DNA of 64,000 nt from Pseudomonas viridiflava (GCF_900580865.1 NZ_UTBZ01000164.1:124001-188000), one strand, 5' to 3'. Shown: positions 51,251-60,825, counted from the stretch's first letter. Program-made: numbers and translations. Notes: a model not told the origin generated them from the letters alone.

Positions 51251-52534
51251 ATGTCTCGTTCCGAAACACTGTTTGCCAATGCTCAGAAACACATTCCCGG
51301 TGGCGTGAACTCGCCAGTGCGCGCATTCAAGAGCGTTGGTGGCACGCCGCTGTTTTTCAAACACGCTGAAGGCGCTTACGTCACTGACGAAGACGACAAG
51401 CGTTATGTCGATTACGTCGGTTCGTGGGGCCCGATGATCCTCGGTCACAGCCACCCGGACGTTCTGGACGCGGTACGCAATCAACTGCAACACGGCTTGT
51501 CGTACGGCGCGCCGACCGCGATGGAAACCGAGATGGCCGATCTGGTCTGCTCGCTGGTGCCGTCGATGGACATGGTGCGCATGGTCAGCTCCGGCACCGA
51601 AGCAACCATGAGCGCGATCCGTCTGGCCCGTGGTTACACCGGCCGCGACAGCATCATCAAATTCGAAGGCTGCTACCACGGTCACTCCGACAGCCTGCTG
51701 GTCAAGGCCGGTTCCGGCGCACTGACCCAAGGCGTGCCAAGTTCGGCCGGCGTACCGGCGGCATTCGCCAAACACACTCTGACCCTGCCGTTCAACGACA
51801 TCGACGCTGTGGAAAAGATGCTCGCTGAAGTGGGTGAGGACGTGGCGTGCATTATTGTTGAGCCGGTGGCCGGCAACATGAACTGCGTGCCGCCAGCACC
51901 AGGTTTCCTCGAAGGTCTGCGTTCGCTGTGCGACAAGCATGGCGTGGTGCTGATTTTCGACGAAGTGATGACCGGTTTCCGCGTTGCCCTCGGTGGCGCT
52001 CAGGCGTACTACGGGGTCAATCCTGATCTGACCACGTTCGGCAAGATCATCGGCGGCGGCATGCCGGTTGGCTGCTTCGGTGGCAAGCGTGAAATCATGG
52101 AGCGCATCGCGCCGTTGGGTCCGGTGTATCAGGCCGGTACGCTGTCGGGTAACCCGTTGGCCATGGCCGCTGGTTTGACCACACTGCGCCTGATCAGCCG
52201 TCCGGGTTTCCACGCCGAGTTGACCGACTACACCACGCGCCTGCTCGACGGTCTGCAACAACGTGCCGATGCTGCGGGTATTCCGTTCGTGACCACCCAG
52301 GCTGGCGGCATGTTCGGTCTGTACTTCAGCGGCGCCGATGACATCGTCACCTTTGAAGACGTGATGGCCAGCGATGCTGCCCTGTTCGGTCGCTTCTTCC
52401 ACCTGATGCTGGAAGGTGGCGTGTACCTGGCACCGAGCGCCTTCGAAGCCGGTTTTACCTCGATCGCCCACGGCGAAGCCGAGTTGAAACTGACACTGGA
52501 CGCTGCCGAGCGCGCCTTCGCCGCACTGAAATAA
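51251..52534 (+). CDS. hemL: Glutamate-1-semialdehyde 2,1-aminomutase
   Basis: The 427-residue PLP enzyme makes 5-aminolevulinate for heme. N-terminal FANAQKHIPGGVNSPVRAF, VSSGTEATMSAIRLARGYTG, the PLP-Asp in LIFDEVMTGFR, and TTFGKIIGGGMPVGCFGG with the Schiff-base Lys near 264. It follows thiE by 15 bases, so it may be co-expressed. An inverted repeat at 52544 follows. Confidence 0.97.
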   Translation: MSRSETLFANAQKHIPGGVNSPVRAFKSVGGTPLFFKHAEGAYVTDEDDKRYVDYVGSWGPMILGHSHPDVLDAVRNQLQHGLSYGAPTAMETEMADLVCSLVPSMDMVRMVSSGTEATMSAIRLARGYTGRDSIIKFEGCYHGHSDSLLVKAGSGALTQGVPSSAGVPAAFAKHTLTLPFNDIDAVEKMLAEVGEDVACIIVEPVAGNMNCVPPAPGFLEGLRSLCDKHGVVLIFDEVMTGFRVALGGAQAYYGVNPDLTTFGKIIGGGMPVGCFGGKREIMERIAPLGPVYQAGTLSGNPLAMAAGLTTLRLISRPGFHAELTDYTTRLLDGLQQRADAAGIPFVTTQAGGMFGLYFSGADDIVTFEDVMASDAALFGRFFHLMLEGGVYLAPSAFEAGFTSIAHGEAELKLTLDAAERAFAALK

Positions 52535-52543
52535 TCGCACTGC

Positions 52544-52572
52544 CGCTGACGTTGGCTATCGCCAGCGTCAGC
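52544..52572 (+). terminator. Hairpin after hemL
   Basis: GCTGACGTTGGC pairs with GCCAGCGTCAGC (one mismatch) around a 5-base loop. There is no T run, so it is a candidate terminator or mRNA end structure. Confidence 0.5.
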
Positions 52573-52759
52573 ATTCACCTACATCCGCGCTGTTTTTCCG
52601 ATGCTCCTGCTAAAAATCTCCCCTAAAGTGGGCGATATATTCCCCGCGCAGCAGAAAAACGAGTAAAGACTTTGTAAGGTTGGCCCTGCTTATTTCATAA
52701 TGCGCGCTTATTGGATCCCTCGATGGGTCCGCGTGCCCTTCAGAGGTAAGTCGATTCCC

Positions 52760-53314
52760 ATGAACCGCACCGGCCGCACCCTTGCCTTGGGCTGCCTGTT
52801 GCTCCTTCAGCCCCTGCTCGCGCATGCACAAGCAGGCGGCAACTCGTTGTTGATCCCGGCGATGGGTCGTTGCACCCTCAATACTCAGCCGCAAGACGTC
52901 ACGCAGGCACTGGCCGCCTGCCAGAAAGCGGCGGACGAAGGGGATGCGCAAGCGCAATACGAGTTGGGTGAGTTCTACTACGACGGCAAAAACGCGCCGC
53001 GCGACCTCAATCAAGCCTTGAGCTATTTCGAAAAAGCCTCGCTGCAAGGCCACGCTCAGGCACAGTTCAAACTCGGCACGATGTTCTTCCACGGTGAAGG
53101 CGTGCAGGCCAACAACATTCAGGCGTATATCGTGCTGAAGATGGCCGCGGTCAACGGCGCAGAAGACGCGCTGGACACGGCTGACGAAGTCTCGGAAAAA
53201 ATGTCCCGCGAAGATCTCGAAACCGCCACCCAGGTGCTCGGGCAAATTTTCCGTAAATACCTGATGGAACTGCAGAGCGCCGATGGGCGTACGCCGTTCT
53301 CGCCTCTTCCCTGA
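52760..53314 (+). CDS. Secreted Sel1-repeat protein
   Basis: The 184-residue precursor has a signal peptide (MNRTGRTLALGCLLLLQPLLAHA) and two Sel1-like repeats near 55-125 (KAADEGDAQAQYELGEFYYDG and KASLQGHAQAQFKLGTMFFHG). Such repeats mediate protein contacts, here in the periplasm. Partners unknown. ATG 52760 was chosen for the signal peptide. Confidence 0.85.
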   Translation: MNRTGRTLALGCLLLLQPLLAHAQAGGNSLLIPAMGRCTLNTQPQDVTQALAACQKAADEGDAQAQYELGEFYYDGKNAPRDLNQALSYFEKASLQGHAQAQFKLGTMFFHGEGVQANNIQAYIVLKMAAVNGAEDALDTADEVSEKMSREDLETATQVLGQIFRKYLMELQSADGRTPFSPLP

Positions 53315-53337
53315 TTTTTGCGCCGACCTTTCCGGCC

Positions 53338-53432
53338 CCTTCGCGAGCAAGCTCGCTCCCACAGTAGATCTCCAGTGTTCAGAAGATCCCTTGTGGGAGC
53401 GACGGTGCGACGATTCGACTTGCTCGCGAATG
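53338..53432. repeat. REP-like inverted repeat, family A, with interrupted right arm
   Basis: The left arm TTCGCGAGCAAGCTCGCTCC is intact. The right arm starts TGTGGGAGCGA and resumes CTTGCTCGCGAA, with about 16 extra bases (CGGTGCGACGATTCGA) in the middle. It lies between the Sel1 and DUF1820 genes. Confidence 0.75.
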
Positions 53433-53452
53433 AGACGACTCGGTCTTGTACC

Positions 53453-53782
53453 TTACTTTTCAGGCATCGGCATCGGGAACGGCATCACATTGCCGACCGC
53501 GCCACGGGCTTCACTGATTTTCGGCGTGCCCAGACGTTCCACTTCGTCGATACGCACGATCGAATGCATCGGCACAAAGCTGCGCACCACGCCTTCGAAC
53601 TGCGCCTTGAGCTTTTCTTCGCTCGGGTCGACGACCACTTGCGTGCGCTCGCCAAAGACGAACTCTTCCACTTCCAGAAAACCCCACAGATCACTTTGAT
53701 AGATCTGCTTGGCGTACATTTCGAACACCTGGCCCTGGTTGAGGAAAATCACCTTATAGATTGGAGCTTCGCGTTTGGTCAT
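53453..53782 (-). CDS. DUF1820 family protein
   Basis: The 109-residue protein contains YKVIFLNQGQVFEMYAKQIYQSDLWGFLEVEEFVFGE and VRSFVPMHSIVRIDEVERLGTP, matching DUF1820. Function unknown. I chose ATG 53782, where the family N-terminus TKREAPIYKV begins, over a longer frame. Confidence 0.85.
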   Translation of the reverse strand: MTKREAPIYKVIFLNQGQVFEMYAKQIYQSDLWGFLEVEEFVFGERTQVVVDPSEEKLKAQFEGVVRSFVPMHSIVRIDEVERLGTPKISEARGAVGNVMPFPMPMPEK

Positions 53783-53915
53783 GGCGGGGGGATAACATCG
53801 GGGATAAAAATGAGGGCGCAAACTATAGCATAGCCTCCGGACGCGCAGCGGTAGGAACCTGAAGGCTTGTTCCCTATAATGCCGGGTTCTTTGAATCACG
53901 TGATGACCCTAATCC

Positions 53916-55244
53916 ATGGCCAAGAAGCTTTACATCGAAACCCACGGTTGCCAGATGAACGAGTACGACAGCTCGCGCATGGTCGATCTGCTGGGTGAAC
54001 ATCAGGCCCTGGAAGTCACCGCCCGTGCGGAAGACGCCGACGTGATTCTGCTCAACACCTGCTCGATCCGCGAGCGCGCCCAGGATCGCGTGTACTCGCA
54101 GCTGGGCCGCTGGCGCGAACTGAAACTGGCCAACCCGGACATGGTGATCGCCGTCGGCGGTTGCGTGGCCAGCCAGGAAGGCGCGGCGATCCGTGATCGC
54201 GCGCCGTACGTCGACGTGGTCTTCGGCCCGCAGACCCTGCACCGCCTGCCGGAAATGATCGACGCCGCACGCACCAGCAAACTGCCGCAAGTCGACGTGT
54301 CGTTCCCGGAAATCGAAAAATTCGACCACTTGCCCGAGCCGCGCATCGATGGCCCGAGCGCTTACGTGTCGGTGATGGAAGGCTGCAGCAAGTACTGCAC
54401 GTTCTGCGTAGTGCCTTACACCCGTGGCGAAGAAGTCAGCCGACCGTTCGATGATGTGATCGCCGAAGTCATCCACCTCGCCGAAAACGGCGTGCGTGAA
54501 GTGACCCTGCTCGGGCAGAACGTCAACGGCTATCGCGGCACCACCCATGACGGTCGTCTGGCCGATCTCGCCGAGCTGATCCGCGTTGTCGCCGCCATCG
54601 ACGGCATCGACCGCATCCGCTACACCACTTCGCATCCACTGGAGTTCTCCGACAGCCTGATCCAGGCCCACGCCGATGTGCCGGAACTGGTGAAACACCT
54701 GCACTTGCCGGTGCAATCGGGCTCCGACCGGATTCTCGCAGCGATGAAGCGCAACCACACGGCGCTTGAGTACAAATCCAAACTGCGCAAACTGCGCGCT
54801 GCCGTGCCGGGCATTTGCATCAGCTCGGACTTCATCGTCGGTTTCCCCGGCGAGACCGAGAAAGACTTCGAACAGACCATGAAGCTGATTGCCGACGTCG
54901 GTTTCGACTTCTCTTATTCCTTCGTTTATAGCCAGCGCCCGGGCACCCCGGCTGCCGATCTGGCCGACGACACCCCGGAAGAGCTGAAAAAGGAGCGCCT
55001 GAACGCGCTGCAACATCGTTTGAATCAGCAGGGCTTCGAGATCAGCCGACAAATGGTCGGTTCGACGCAACGCATTCTGGTCACCGATTATTCGAAAAAA
55101 GACCCTGGCGAGCTGCAAGGTCGCACCGAGAATAATCGTATCGTCAACTTTCGCTGCGACAATCCAACCCTGATCGGTCAGTTTGCTGATGTACACATCG
55201 ACGCGGCGCAACCGCACTCGCTGCGCGGCTCGCTGATCCAATAA
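53916..55244 (+). CDS. miaB: tRNA-2-methylthio-N6-dimethylallyladenosine synthase MiaB
   Basis: The 442-residue radical-SAM methylthiotransferase has the N-terminal UPF0004 cluster ligands (HGCQMNEYD, NTCSIRE, GCVASQE), radical-SAM CSKYCTFCVVPYTRG near 156-170, and a C-terminal TRAM domain. It adds the ms2 group to i6A37 of tRNA. It is followed by a REP and the phoH operon, as in other Pseudomonas. Confidence 0.97.
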   Translation: MAKKLYIETHGCQMNEYDSSRMVDLLGEHQALEVTARAEDADVILLNTCSIRERAQDRVYSQLGRWRELKLANPDMVIAVGGCVASQEGAAIRDRAPYVDVVFGPQTLHRLPEMIDAARTSKLPQVDVSFPEIEKFDHLPEPRIDGPSAYVSVMEGCSKYCTFCVVPYTRGEEVSRPFDDVIAEVIHLAENGVREVTLLGQNVNGYRGTTHDGRLADLAELIRVVAAIDGIDRIRYTTSHPLEFSDSLIQAHADVPELVKHLHLPVQSGSDRILAAMKRNHTALEYKSKLRKLRAAVPGICISSDFIVGFPGETEKDFEQTMKLIADVGFDFSYSFVYSQRPGTPAADLADDTPEELKKERLNALQHRLNQQGFEISRQMVGSTQRILVTDYSKKDPGELQGRTENNRIVNFRCDNPTLIGQFADVHIDAAQPHSLRGSLIQ

Positions 55245-55246
55245 AT

Positions 55247-55321
55247 GCAAAAGATCGCAGCCTTCGGCAGCTCCTACATGGATTACATTCCCCTGTAGGA
55301 GCTGCCGAAGGCTGCGATCTT
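55247..55321. repeat. REP-like inverted repeat, family B
   Basis: GATCGCAGCCTTCGGCAGCT and its inverted copy sit between miaB and phoH, genes that are usually co-linear. The right copy ends about 100 bases before the phoH start, so it lies in that promoter/leader region. Confidence 0.85.
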
Positions 55322-55421
55322 GACGGTGTCGACGCCAAGAATATTTAAGAGCTTTCGCACCCAGGCCTCTGGCGTTATCCTTGATTTCATCTTAATTGCC
55401 CCAGGGCGGCTAAATACGACC

Positions 55422-56420
55422 TTGAACGCACCCATAGAACCACATCGTTTTATCCTCGAGCCCTTTGAGGCTCGCCGCTTCGCCAATCTGTGCGGGCAAT
55501 TCGACGAGCATTTGCGCTTGATCGAACAGCGCCTGACGATCGAGATCCGCAACCGCGGAAACCAGTTCGAGCTGATCGGCGACCCCAAACACACCACGTC
55601 TGCGGAAAATCTGATTCGTCGCCTGTACCGGGAAACCAAAGGTTCAGAGCTGTCGCCAGATACGGTGCACCTGTTCCTGCAGGAATCGGCCGTCGTCGAG
55701 CTGGATAACCACGCCCCCGCCGAAGCCTCCGTCGCCCTGCGCACCAAGAAAGGCATGATTCGCCCGCGCGGCTTGAATCAGCTGCGCTACGTGAAGGAAA
55801 TTCTCGGTAACGACATCAATTTCGGCATTGGCCCGGCCGGTACCGGCAAGACCTATCTGGCCGTTGCTTGCGCAGTCGACGCCCTGGAGCGCGAACAGAT
55901 CCGGCGCATCCTGCTGGTGCGTCCGGCGGTTGAAGCGGGTGAAAAACTCGGCTTCCTGCCCGGCGACCTGTCGCAGAAGATCGACCCATATCTGCGCCCG
56001 CTCTACGACGCGCTCTACGAGATGCTCGGCTTCGAATACGTCGCCAAGCTGATCGAACGTCAGGTGATCGAGGTTGCGCCGCTGGCCTACATGCGCGGTC
56101 GGACGCTGAACAACAGCTTCATCATTCTCGACGAGAGCCAGAACACCACCGTCGAACAGATGAAGATGTTCCTGACCCGGATCGGCTTCGGGTCTACCGC
56201 GGTCATCACCGGTGACATCACCCAGGTCGACCTGCCGAAAGGCACCAAGTCGGGCCTGCACCATGTGATCGAAGTGCTCAAAGACGTGCCGGGCATCAGC
56301 TTCACCCACTTCCAGCCCAAAGACGTCGTGCGCCATCCTTTGGTCCAGCGGATTGTCGAAGCCTACGAGCGCTTCGAAAACCGTGACGAAGCCCCCAAGG
56401 AAAGTCCGCGAAATGCTTGA
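55422..56420 (+). CDS. ybeZ: PhoH family ATPase (YbeZ)
   Basis: The 332-residue PhoH-like ATPase has Walker A GIGPAGTGKTYLAVA near 135-149, DESQNTT near 241, and TGDITQVDLP. It works with YbeY in rRNA and RNA metabolism. The start is most likely a TTG at 55422, where the family N-terminus (NAPIEPHRFILEPF) begins; an upstream in-frame ATG at 55320 would fall inside the REP. It overlaps ybeY by 8 bp. Confidence 0.9.
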   Translation: MNAPIEPHRFILEPFEARRFANLCGQFDEHLRLIEQRLTIEIRNRGNQFELIGDPKHTTSAENLIRRLYRETKGSELSPDTVHLFLQESAVVELDNHAPAEASVALRTKKGMIRPRGLNQLRYVKEILGNDINFGIGPAGTGKTYLAVACAVDALEREQIRRILLVRPAVEAGEKLGFLPGDLSQKIDPYLRPLYDALYEMLGFEYVAKLIERQVIEVAPLAYMRGRTLNNSFIILDESQNTTVEQMKMFLTRIGFGSTAVITGDITQVDLPKGTKSGLHHVIEVLKDVPGISFTHFQPKDVVRHPLVQRIVEAYERFENRDEAPKESPRNA

Positions 56421-56907
56421 GCTAGACCTGCAAATCGCGACTGAAGCGAGCGCGCCGAGTGAAGCCGACTTCCGCCTGTGGTGCGAACTGGCCCTGCGCC
56501 AGCGCACCGCCGACTCGGAAATGACCATTCGTCTGGTCGACGAGGAAGAAGGCCGCGAGCTCAATCACACCTGGCGCCACAAGGATTACGCGACCAACGT
56601 CCTGTCGTTCCCGGCCGAAGTCCCCGATGAGTTTCTCGACATCCCATTGCTCGGCGATCTGGTGATCTGCGTGGCGGTGGTTGAGCGCGAAGCCGCCGAA
56701 CAAGGCAAGGAACTAAAGGCCCACTGGGCGCATCTGGTCATTCACGGTTGCTTGCATCTGCTTGGTTACGACCATATAGATGACGAAGAAGCCGAGGAAA
56801 TGGAAGCACTGGAACGCGAGTTGCTTGCGGAACTGGGCTATCCCGATCCGTACGCGGACGACGAAACCGAAACATCCCCTATCGTTACAACAAAGGATTC
56901 AGAGTAA
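56413..56907 (+). CDS. ybeY: rRNA maturation RNase YbeY
   Basis: The 164-residue metalloprotein has the metal-binding motif HLVIHGCLHLLGYDHIDD (three His and Asp/Glu), with HTWRHKDYATNVLSFP near residue 57. It acts as an endoribonuclease in 16S 3'-end maturation and ribosome quality control. The start lies inside phoH, and corC starts 5 bases after the stop. Confidence 0.95.
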   Translation: MLELDLQIATEASAPSEADFRLWCELALRQRTADSEMTIRLVDEEEGRELNHTWRHKDYATNVLSFPAEVPDEFLDIPLLGDLVICVAVVEREAAEQGKELKAHWAHLVIHGCLHLLGYDHIDDEEAEEMEALERELLAELGYPDPYADDETETSPIVTTKDSE

Positions 56908-56912
56908 TCGCT

Positions 56913-57752
56913 ATGAGCGAAGATCGATCGAGCAACGGGCAGAAGTCATGGCTGGGTAAACTGACCCAGGCTTTTGCCCACGAGCCGAAGAACCGTCAGG
57001 AGCTCCTCGAGCTGCTGCGTGATGCACATCAGAACAAACTGCTGGACAGCGAAGCGCTGGCCATCGTCGAAGGCGCCATTCAGGTGGCTGACCTGCAAGT
57101 ACGCGACATCATGGTGCCGCGCTCGCAGATGATCAGCATCAAAGCGACCCAGACACCTCGCGAATTCCTCCCGGCCGTGGTCGACTCGGCCCACTCGCGC
57201 TATCCGGTCATCGGCGAAAGCCATGACGACGTGATGGGCGTGCTGCTGGCCAAGGATCTGCTGCCGCTGATCCTCAAGGAGAACGGCGACAGCTTCAACA
57301 TCAAGGATCTGCTGCGCCCGGCCACCTTCGTGCCGGAGTCCAAGCGTCTGAACGTGTTGCTGCGTGAATTCCGCGCCAACCACAACCACATGGCCATTGT
57401 CATCGATGAATACGGCGGCGTGGCCGGTCTGGTAACGATTGAAGACGTGCTGGAACAGATCGTCGGCGACATCGAAGACGAGCATGACGTCGAAGAGGAC
57501 AGCTACATCAAGCCGCTGCCAAGTGGCGACTTCCTGATCAAGGCCCTGACGCCGATCGAGAACTTCAACGAGTTTTTCGACAGCGAATTCTCCAATGACG
57601 AGTTCGACACGGTCGGCGGTCTGGTGATGAGCGCGTTCGGGCACTTGCCAAAACGCAATGAAATCACTGAAATCGGCGCCTATCGTTTCCGCATCCTGAA
57701 CGCCGACAGCCGTCGGATTCATTTGCTGCGACTGACGCCAATCGCCCGGTAA
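56913..57752 (+). CDS. corC: Magnesium/cobalt-associated CBS-domain protein CorC/YbeX
   Basis: The 279-residue protein has two CBS domains (about 65-180; VRDIMVPRSQMISI, DEYGGVAGLVTIEDVLEQIVGDI) and a CorC_HlyC C-terminal domain (FDTVGGLVMSAFGHLP). It is soluble, unlike true HlyC-linked membrane proteins. YbeX-like members affect ribosomal RNA processing and magnesium tolerance. Third gene of the ybeZ-ybeY-corC-lnt operon. Confidence 0.93.
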   Translation: MSEDRSSNGQKSWLGKLTQAFAHEPKNRQELLELLRDAHQNKLLDSEALAIVEGAIQVADLQVRDIMVPRSQMISIKATQTPREFLPAVVDSAHSRYPVIGESHDDVMGVLLAKDLLPLILKENGDSFNIKDLLRPATFVPESKRLNVLLREFRANHNHMAIVIDEYGGVAGLVTIEDVLEQIVGDIEDEHDVEEDSYIKPLPSGDFLIKALTPIENFNEFFDSEFSNDEFDTVGGLVMSAFGHLPKRNEITEIGAYRFRILNADSRRIHLLRLTPIAR

Positions 57753-57769
57753 AAAATCTAAGGACTGAA

Positions 57770-59293
57770 ATGCGCTGGACAACCCGCCCCGGCTGGCCCG
57801 GTAACCTGCTGGCCGTGGCGGCCGGTGCAATCACCACCTTCGCTCTGGCACCTTTCAACATCTGGCCGCTGGCCTTGCTCGCAGTCGGCCTGTTTTACGC
57901 CGGTCTGCGCGAGCTAAGCCCGCGTCAGGCGCTGGGCCGTGGCTGGTGCTTCGGTTTCGGCCTGTTCGGCGCCGGCACCAGCTGGATCTATTACAGCATT
58001 CACCATTTCGGCGGCGCTTCGGTGCTGCTGGCCGGGTTCCTGATGCTGTTGTTTACCGCCGCGATTGCCTGGTTCTTCGCCTTACCGGCCTGGGTATGGG
58101 CCCGCTGGTTGCGCCGTAACGAAGCGCCCGTGGCGGATGCTTTGGCGTTTGCTGCGTTGTGGGTCGGCCAGGAAGCGTTTCGCGGCTGGTTCCTCACCGG
58201 TTTCCCTTGGCTCTACTCCGGTTACAGTCAGCTCGACGGGCCGTTGTCCGGACTCGCGCCAGTCGGTGGCATGTGGCTGGTGTCGTTCGTGCTGGCATTG
58301 ACTGCGGCGCTGATCTACAACGCGCCGCGTCTGCTGCAAACCAGCCGCAAAGGTTTTATTGCCGCAGGTCTGGTGCTGCTGGCTGGCCCTTGGGTGGCCG
58401 GCATTGCGCTCAAGGGCCATGCCTGGACAAGTCCGTCCGGCGCGCCGCTGAGTGTTGCCGCGATTCAAGGCAACGTTGCGCAAAGCATGAAATGGGACCC
58501 GGCCGAACTCAACGCGCAACTGGCGCTGTATCGCGACTTGAGTTTCCGTTCGAAACCGGTGGACCTGTTGATCTGGCCGGAAACCGCCGTTCCCGTGCTC
58601 AAGGAGTCCGCCGAGGGCTACCTGAGCATGATGGGCACCTTCGCTGCCGAACGTAAATCGGCGCTGATCACTGGTGTGCCGATCCGCCAGACGGTGCACG
58701 GCGAAAGACGCTTCTTCAACGGCATCACAGTGGTGGGCGAAGGCGATGGCACGTACCTGAAGCAGAAACTGGTGCCATTTGGTGAGTACGTGCCGCTGCA
58801 AGATGTATTGCGCGGGCTGATCGCCTTCTTCGACCTGCCGATGTCCGACTTCGCCCGTGGCCCGTCCGATCAGGCGCTGTTGCAGGCCAAGGGTTATCAG
58901 ATCGCACCGTTTATCTGCTACGAAGTGGTGTATCCGGAGTTTGCTGCCAGTCTGTCGGCGCGCAGTGATCTGTTGCTGACGATCAGCAACGACACATGGT
59001 TCGGCACCTCGATTGGCCCGCTGCAACATTTGCAGATGGCGCAGATGCGCGCGCTTGAGGCCGGGCGCTGGATGATCCGCGCAACCAACAACGGCGTGAC
59101 CGGGTTGATCAACCCGTTCGGTCAGATCACCGAGCAGATTCCGCAGTTCGAACAAGGGATTTTGTACGGTGAAGTGGTGCCGATGCACAACCTGACGCCG
59201 TACCTGCAATGGCGCTCGTGGCCATTGATCATCCTGTGCGTGCTGTTGTTTGGCTGGGCACTGATGGCCAGCCGGATGTCGAAAACCCTTTAA
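57770..59293 (+). CDS. lnt: Apolipoprotein N-acyltransferase
   Basis: The 507-residue inner-membrane enzyme transfers an acyl chain to the lipoprotein N-terminal Cys. About six to eight helices are in the first 200 residues, then a periplasmic nitrilase domain with catalytic Glu in IWPETAVPV, Lys in YLKQKLVPFGEYVP and Cys in APFICYEVVYPE. It ends the phoH-ybeY-corC-lnt operon. Confidence 0.96.
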   Translation: MRWTTRPGWPGNLLAVAAGAITTFALAPFNIWPLALLAVGLFYAGLRELSPRQALGRGWCFGFGLFGAGTSWIYYSIHHFGGASVLLAGFLMLLFTAAIAWFFALPAWVWARWLRRNEAPVADALAFAALWVGQEAFRGWFLTGFPWLYSGYSQLDGPLSGLAPVGGMWLVSFVLALTAALIYNAPRLLQTSRKGFIAAGLVLLAGPWVAGIALKGHAWTSPSGAPLSVAAIQGNVAQSMKWDPAELNAQLALYRDLSFRSKPVDLLIWPETAVPVLKESAEGYLSMMGTFAAERKSALITGVPIRQTVHGERRFFNGITVVGEGDGTYLKQKLVPFGEYVPLQDVLRGLIAFFDLPMSDFARGPSDQALLQAKGYQIAPFICYEVVYPEFAASLSARSDLLLTISNDTWFGTSIGPLQHLQMAQMRALEAGRWMIRATNNGVTGLINPFGQITEQIPQFEQGILYGEVVPMHNLTPYLQWRSWPLIILCVLLFGWALMASRMSKTL

Positions 59294-59296
59294 AGC

Positions 59297-59379
59297 AAAA
59301 GATCGCAGCCTGCGGCAGCTCCTACAGGGAAAACGCAAATCCCAATGTAGGAGCTGCCGCAGGCTGCGATCTTTTGATC
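59297..59379. repeat. REP-like inverted repeat, family B variant
   Basis: Arms read GATCGCAGCCTGCGGCAGCT and complement, a CTGCGG variant of the CTTCGG core used elsewhere. It sits between the converging lnt and YdcF-like genes; its right end abuts the stop at 59381. Confidence 0.88.
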
Positions 59380-59380
59380 T

Positions 59381-60142
59381 TCAGCGATAAAACAACGAAT
59401 ACCCCACCTGCCCCACCGCTTCATTCAACAGTTGCCCGCTCTGCCAGATCGACTTGAACTCCGGCAACCAGCCACCAAACGGTCTCGCGTTATCAGTGCC
59501 CAAAAAGCCCACCGGCGCCGGCACCACTTCGAACCCTGCCTGCTCAAAACTCCATACCGAGCGCGGCATGTGCCACGCCTGCGTCACCACAACCACGCGC
59601 TTGATCCCTTGCGGCAACAAGATATCAGCCGTGAACTTGGCGTTTTCCCACGTGGTGCGGCTTTCACCTTCCTGCCAGCGCACCGTCACACCAAAGTCGT
59701 CGCGCAGCGAATCCGCCATCAGCTTCGCCTCAGTCGGCGGCGTACCGTAATGCAAGCCACCCGTGGTCAGAATCGGCAAGCCCGAGGCTTTGGCCAGTCG
59801 CGCCGCATAACGCTGACGCTCAAGACCCACGCCGGTCGGCTGATCCTCGCCCCAGGCCAGATCGCCGCGCTCGCGCCCGGAGCCCAGCACCACGATGGCA
59901 TCGGCACGTTGTGCCAGCGTTGCCCACTCTTCGCGAGACAATGGCGGTTCGCGCTCCAACGTTTTGGCGCCCCACTGCACAACCACAGGCAGGCTCATCA
60001 GCCACAATCCGCCAAAACCAATGGCAAAACACACGCCAGCAAGGCGCGGCCGTGAGCGGCGCAGCCACCACGCAGCCAGCAACAACAGCAAAAGAATGCC
60101 GGGCGGCAGTAAAAGTTGTTTGATGAAATAACGAAAAGGCAT
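59381..60142 (-). CDS. YdcF/ElyC family membrane protein
   Basis: The 253-residue protein has two N-terminal helices (about 10-55), then a DUF218 domain: ADAIVVLGSGRERG near 80, ASGLPILTTGGLHYG, ESRTTWENAKF, VVVVTQAWHMPRSVWSF. ElyC/SanA/YdcF proteins affect envelope homeostasis at low temperature or vancomycin tolerance; the reaction is unknown. GGAG before ATG 60142 supports the start. Confidence 0.87.
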   Translation of the reverse strand: MPFRYFIKQLLLPPGILLLLLLAAWWLRRSRPRLAGVCFAIGFGGLWLMSLPVVVQWGAKTLEREPPLSREEWATLAQRADAIVVLGSGRERGDLAWGEDQPTGVGLERQRYAARLAKASGLPILTTGGLHYGTPPTEAKLMADSLRDDFGVTVRWQEGESRTTWENAKFTADILLPQGIKRVVVVTQAWHMPRSVWSFEQAGFEVVPAPVGFLGTDNARPFGGWLPEFKSIWQSGQLLNEAVGQVGYSLFYR

Positions 60143-60246
60143 CGAGCATCTCCAGAGATGCCCGAAGCCTAAGAGTGTTAATAAAGCGTTACAACCAATA
60201 GGTGGGATCCTGTTGAAAAAGATCCGGTTCTTGACCTGCCATGCGC

Positions 60247-60570
60247 TTACTTGGCCTGCACAGAGCGAACCTTGACGGTGTCTCTGCCGGGCGCCTTGTC
60301 CTTGAGCCAGATGACCTTGGCCGAATGTGCTGCATCGAGCTGCTTCACTGCTTGTGACAGGCATCCATGCGATTCACGTTCACTGCGATCCAGATAGGCC
60401 TTGACCAGTTTGAACTCGGCGGGACTCAAGCCACGCAATTCCAGTTCCAGGGGGCGCTCGTCGCGCAGCCGGTCAGCGGTTTTTACAGCGTCCAGGGCCA
60501 TACCCAGACGGTCGATCAACCTCTCGTACAACTCGGGTTTCGTCACGTTTTTTTGCCGTTGCTCCACCAT
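60247..60570 (-). CDS. Hypothetical protein, 107 residues
   Basis: The sequence is soluble and charged, with LYERLIDRLGMALDAVKTADRLRDE and LSPAEFKLVKAYLDRSERE helices predicted. I recognise no domain. It lies between the YdcF-like gene and the divergent leuS, and is probably a conserved Pseudomonas protein. Start at 60570 follows GAGGGATGG. Confidence 0.65.
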   Translation of the reverse strand: MVEQRQKNVTKPELYERLIDRLGMALDAVKTADRLRDERPLELELRGLSPAEFKLVKAYLDRSERESHGCLSQAVKQLDAAHSAKVIWLKDKAPGRDTVKVRSVQAK

Positions 60571-60825
60571 CCCTCACCTCATTGAAGATAAGACTCACTC
60601 CCCAGTTAGAGCTTAGCTTCGCTGCACAAACCGGCTGCACGCCGCGACCAACGGCCCTCGCCACGGATTGGCCGGGACAAACAGCTGTAATCAGGGTTTC
60701 CCTAGGCCAAGCGCGGTCATGTATGCTACGGCGCTTCCTGTAATTCCACTTCCAGCTCGTCCGGGCCAACCCCGGAACCTGCGTTGAAGAGGATTAGGCC
60801 ACCCCTATCCAGTACAAAAGTAGCC

